From the NCBI GenBank assembly GCA_946478975.1, contig CAMLEO010000038.1, forward strand, positions 1 through 34,908: a DNA stretch of 34,908 nt, in the 5' to 3' direction. The DNA is from an uncultured Steroidobacter sp. GTDB taxonomy: Bacteria; Pseudomonadota; Gammaproteobacteria; Steroidobacterales; Steroidobacteraceae. Under the pieces are notes generated by a model, which ran no database searches, had not been told where the DNA came from, and saw only the letters and a program-made list of their open reading frames with translations. The stretch's first letter is position 1. Each line of letters opens with the position of its first letter. The translations under genes were made by a program, and so were the position numbers. Positions 34,614-34,908 of this stretch are shown in pieces.

Positions 34614-34908
34614 TACCAGCCATCCATCCATTTCACCAGGAACAACACCGCGCGCGTGACGCGTTTCTCCACCGTTGTCACCGGCAGTTGCTCGCGTCTC
34701 GCGATATCTGCAAAGGTCAATCCTTCGAGCCGTTGGGCCAGCAGGCAGCGACGCGTCAACTCATCGAGCTGCTTGAGTCCCGCTGATGCCCGGCGCAGAC
34801 GCTCGCGTGCGCGGATGATCTCGTCGGGCGCAGGGGTGGTGTCGATGATGTCTTCGAGTGCGAACTCACGATCGATGAGCGGCGCGATTTTGCGTCGCCG
34901 TGCCTGGT
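34613..34908 (-). CDS. ECF sigma factor (FecI-like), C-terminal part (cut by window edge)
   Basis: An open frame entering from the right edge gives about 97 residues ending in VLFLVKWMDGW and TAA at 34613-34615. LKQLDELTRRCLLAQRLEGLTFADIARREQLPVTTVEKRVTRAV is the sigma region 4 helix-turn-helix that contacts the -35 element. The preceding REFALEDIIDTTPAPDEIIRARERL is the usual region 2-4 linker. With fecR and the STN receptor it forms a FecI/FecR/FecA-type surface-signalling cassette. The N-terminal region 2 is outside the window. Confidence 0.88.
   Translation of the reverse strand, partial: QARRRKIAPLIDREFALEDIIDTTPAPDEIIRARERLRRASAGLKQLDELTRRCLLAQRLEGLTFADIARREQLPVTTVEKRVTRAVLFLVKWMDGW

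Overview
This window is a GC-rich, densely packed bacterial chromosome segment. TonB-dependent receptors, an ECF sigma/FecR pair, an RpiR-type inositol regulator and many Tat-exported glycosidases suggest a glycan-degrading soil or plant-associated gammaproteobacterium (Steroidobacter/Xanthomonadales-like). That taxonomic guess rests on gene style only. No RNA genes, insertion sequences, prophage genes or CRISPR arrays were seen, and almost every base lies in a gene.

Layout: (A) minus strand, 2805 down to 1: inositol 2-dehydrogenase (iolG), an APC-superfamily permease and the start of a PfkB sugar kinase cut by the window edge. (B) plus strand, 2923-6575: RpiR-type regulator, iolD, iolE. (C) minus strand, 11483 down to 6572: Tat-exported GH2 glycosidase, AGE-family sugar epimerase/isomerase, iolA. 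(D) plus strand, 11551-30638: iolC fused to a DUF2090 aldolase domain, a TonB-dependent receptor, GH125 and GH92 alpha-mannosidases, a ROK sugar kinase, a GH29 fucosidase, a Tat-exported phospholipase C, iolB, two ricin-lectin/SGNH esterases and a multidomain GH43 (exo-beta-1,3-galactanase type) protein. (E) minus strand, 34908 down to 30645: ECF sigma factor (cut by the window edge), FecR anti-sigma factor and a second TonB receptor with an STN signalling domain. E converges on D.

Together iolG, iolE, iolD, iolB, iolC-aldolase and iolA form a complete myo-inositol to acetyl-CoA plus DHAP pathway. It is interleaved, with 4-bp stop/start overlaps, with exported alpha-mannosidases, a beta-glycosidase, a fucosidase and a phospholipase C. 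Similar inverted repeats (7-4-7, GGAA-N6-TTCC type) lie in both divergent promoter regions, and a related perfect GGAA-N6-TTCC lies ahead of the TonB receptor. This is consistent with one inositol-responsive RpiR regulator controlling the whole set.

Main hypothesis (inference): this is a utilization locus for glycosylated inositol phospholipids rather than for free inositol. The GPI-anchor core (Man alpha-1,2 Man alpha-1,6 Man alpha-1,4 GlcN-inositol-phospholipid) matches the enzyme set well. The exo-galactanase, fucosidase and beta-galactosidase-like genes point to GPI-anchored plant arabinogalactan proteins. Fungal mannosyl-inositol-phosphoceramides, plant GIPCs and mycobacterial PIM/lipomannan are alternatives.
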